Below, in pieces: positions 34,830-36,048 of a stretch of DNA of 36,048 bases. Source of the DNA: Clostridia bacterium. GTDB taxonomy: Bacteria > Bacillota > Clostridia > Oscillospirales > CAG-272. Position 1 is the stretch's first letter. The number at the start of each line of letters is the position of its first letter. The notes beneath the pieces were generated by a model. That model was not told the DNA's origin. It did not search any database and saw only the letters and a program-made list of their open reading frames with translations. The translations under genes were made by a program, and so were the position numbers. The stretch covers positions 1 to 36,048 of the forward strand of contig JAFTKO010000018.1 in the NCBI GenBank assembly GCA_017453205.1. The letters run 5' to 3'.

Positions 34830-35207
34830 ATGATGAACAGACAGATGATAAACTATCAAATGAACCGTCAAATGAATCAGCAGATGAATCAACAGATGAA
34901 TCATTGGCAAATGAACGGGCAGATGAACCGTCAAATACGGTCGGACGGAAACCGCGGCGGTTGCCAAAAGGAGTTCAACATGCTTCGCGCGTTGGATTTT
35001 GCCATTCAAGAGACCGTTCTTTATTTGGACGCGTATCCCGAAAATCCGCAGGCGTTGGAATACTACCATCAGCTGCTGGAGCAACGAAACCAAACCATGG
35101 CGGCTTATGAAAAGAAGTGCGGACCTTTGAATATGTACGGAAATGCCAGCCGTACCTCGTGGGATTGGGTGGAAGGTCCCTGGCCGTGGGAACCCGAGGC
35201 AAACTGA
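34830..35207 (+). CDS. cotJB: Spore coat protein CotJB with Met/Gln/Asn repeat N-terminus
   Basis: 125 residues from ATG 34830; the next ATG at 34833 is equally possible. The C-terminal ~85 residues are the CotJB domain (LRALDFAIQETVLYLDAYPE, ALEYYHQLLEQRNQ, then CGPLNMYGNASRTSWDWVEG and PWPWE). The first ~35 residues are a tandem MNxQ repeat (MNRQMNQQMNQQMNHWQMNG), absent from ordinary CotJB. The upstream in-frame ATG at 34767 lies within cotJA and is not favoured. Ribosome binding site weak (GGAAAG). Confidence 0.88.
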   Translation: MMNRQMINYQMNRQMNQQMNQQMNHWQMNGQMNRQIRSDGNRGGCQKEFNMLRALDFAIQETVLYLDAYPENPQALEYYHQLLEQRNQTMAAYEKKCGPLNMYGNASRTSWDWVEGPWPWEPEAN

Positions 35208-35230
35208 GCGCGTGAAAGGAGAAAAGCGAA

Positions 35231-35653
35231 ATGTGGACTTATGAGAAAAAACTGCAATATCCGGTTAAGATCAAAAATCCCAATCCCAAGCTGGCACAAA
35301 TCATCATCAGCCAATTGGGCGGCCCGGACGGGGAGATCGGAGCTTCGATGCGATATCTCAATCAGCGTTATTCCATGCCTTACGGACAGGTGACGGGAAT
35401 TTTGACGGATGTCGGGACCGAGGAGCTTGCCCATATGGAAATGGTCGCTGCCATCGTGCACCAACTGACGCGCAATCTTTCCGAGGAGGAGATCGCCAAC
35501 AGCCCCTTTGCCAACTATTTTGTGGACCATACCACGGGGGTTTATCCTGTTGCCGCCAGCGGTGTGCCTTATGACATGAAATATATCGCAGTCAAGGGCG
35601 ATGTCATTACCGATCTTCATGAGGACCTTGCAGCAGATGGCACGACCTTGTAA
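35231..35653 (+). pseudogene. cotJC: CotJC (manganese-catalase family), 3'-truncated at a mobile-element junction
   Basis: 140 residues where relatives have about 190. The N-terminal two-thirds is a good CotJC: MWTYEKKLQYPVKIKNPNPK, GGPDGEIGASMRYLNQRYSM with Glu35, GTEELAHMEM with Glu65 and His68, then VDHTTGVYPVAASGVPYD. It breaks off after KGDVITDLHEDLAADGTTL and a stop at 35651. Relatives then continue through the helices carrying the remaining Glu and His metal ligands, so this copy cannot complete the dimanganese site. GAAAGGAG precedes ATG. The truncation coincides with unrelated DNA that leads into a replication-initiator gene, pointing to an element inserted in the gene. Confidence 0.85.
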
Positions 35654-35834
35654 GAACAACCTTTGAAAACGAAATGCCGAAAACCCTTGATTTTATTGGA
35701 TTTTTTCGTTTTTGAAAGTAGTACAAGCCTTACCGCCCTGCATACATATAAGGACAACAAACGTCTAAAATCATCAAAAATAACAAGAAAGGTGATAAGG
35801 ACAAGCTGTTTCCTAAAAATCAAATAACACCGTA

Positions 35835-35882
35835 AAAGCGGCGTTCTTTCATTCCCTTATGGGAGATAGGACGCCGCTTTTT
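35835..35882 (+). terminator. Terminator upstream of the replication-initiator gene
   Basis: AAAGCGGCGT (35835-35844) pairs with ACGCCGCTTT (35871-35880), followed by TT for a run of five T. The 26-nt loop contains CTCCC/GGGAG-like pairing. It separates the element's gene from transcription coming out of the cotJ operon, or acts as an attenuator. Confidence 0.65.
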
Positions 35883-35905
35883 CTATTACAAAGGAGTGAT
35901 ACACA

Positions 35906-36048
35906 ATGGCAGTTTTTCGGGTGGAGCGAAACGCGGGATATACCGTTATGAGCAATCACCACCTACGAAACAAAGACTTGACCTTAAAGGCAAAGGGGCT
36001 GTTGTCGCAAATGCTCTCCCTACCCGAAGATTGGGACTTTACCCTTGC
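35906..36048 (+). CDS. Replication initiator / replisome-organiser N-terminal domain, partial
   Basis: ATG 35906, with AAGGAG 9 nt upstream, opens a frame running off the right edge. The 47 visible residues begin MAVFRVERNAGYTVMSNHHL, then RNKDLTLKAKGLLSQMLSLP and EDWDFTLA. This opening is characteristic of the winged-helix replication initiator proteins (RepA_N/replisome-organiser type) found near one end of Tn1549/CTn-like conjugative elements in gut Firmicutes. It would bind the element's origin. Its place right after a truncated cotJC supports an integrated element. Confidence 0.75.
   Translation, partial: MAVFRVERNAGYTVMSNHHLRNKDLTLKAKGLLSQMLSLPEDWDFTL

Larger units (their letters stand above)
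35635..36048 (+). mobile_element. Left end of an integrative element inserted in cotJC (Tn1549/CTn-like)
   Basis: From about codon 135 of cotJC onward the sequence no longer encodes the expected CotJC C-terminus. The following ~250 nt carry no conserved gene, then a terminator and the start of a replication-initiator gene typical of integrative and conjugative elements. The exact junction cannot be fixed because the right end is outside the window. Bases 35684-35708 (CCCTTGATTTTATTGGATTT) resemble a segment at 863-885 and may be part of an end or att sequence. Confidence 0.6.

Noticed and set aside
1-36048. CRISPR array or tRNA/rRNA genes
   Set aside because: No regularly spaced direct repeats of 25-40 nt and no cloverleaf or rRNA signature were noticed in reading both strands. 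A dedicated search was not possible.

Overview
The window reads as a chromosomal segment of a spore-forming low-to-mid-GC Firmicute of class Clostridia, probably an Oscillospirales or Christensenellales-type gut lineage. The support is a canonical S10-spc-alpha ribosomal protein cluster with map and infA between adk and rpmJ, a T-box riboswitch in front of ileS, consensus sigma-A promoters, strong AGGAGG ribosome binding sites, and a cotJABC spore-coat operon. No species call is made, because it would need a database comparison.

Layout. (1) Bases 1-788 hold the 3' part of a lipocalin-like CrtC/AttH-type protein that runs off the left edge. (2) Bases 1017-3500 are a clearly AT-rich island with its own consensus promoter. 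It carries two overlapping genes: a TtcA/TilS-like PP-loop ATPase with two cysteine clusters and a long extra C-terminal region, and a two-transmembrane protein with a GAF-like cytoplasmic domain. I do not recognise this pair as a named system. (3) Bases 3553-7624 are a carbohydrate locus: an AraC regulator divergent from a GH36-type alpha-galactosidase that is translationally coupled to a DMT-superfamily transporter. (4) Bases 7771-12059 hold poorly characterised membrane and soluble proteins and a small WYL-related regulator. A 20-bp perfect inverted repeat here bounds a roughly 300-bp MITE-like element.

(5) Bases 12420-28716 are the translation supercluster: a consensus promoter, a structured leader of about 350 nt, then rpsJ-rplCDWB-rpsS-rplV-rpsC-rplP-rpmC-rpsQ-rplNXE-rpsZ-rpsH-rplFR-rpsE-rpmD-rplO-secY-adk-map-infA-rpmJ-rpsMKD-rpoA-rplQ, closed by a perfect 17-bp hairpin. 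Several of the proteins carry lineage-style extras: an L4 insertion, an RG-rich S3 tail and an Ala/Lys/Glu-rich L17 tail. (6) Bases 28754-34226 are a minus-strand operon, ileS-lspA-rluD-hypothetical, driven by a consensus promoter and controlled by an isoleucine T-box. Palindromic repeats lie between the T-box terminator and ileS, and again between ileS and lspA.

(7) Bases 34317-35653 are a cotJABC spore coat operon, but cotJC stops at codon 140, before the last conserved third of the manganese-catalase fold. Right after it come unrelated DNA, a terminator, and the start of a replication-initiator gene of the kind found near one end of Tn1549/CTn-like integrative elements. The simplest reading is that a mobile element sits inside cotJC. 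Whether this is plain disruption or a developmentally excised intervening element cannot be decided here. The two items most worth following are this cotJC junction and the PP-loop/2TM-GAF pair.
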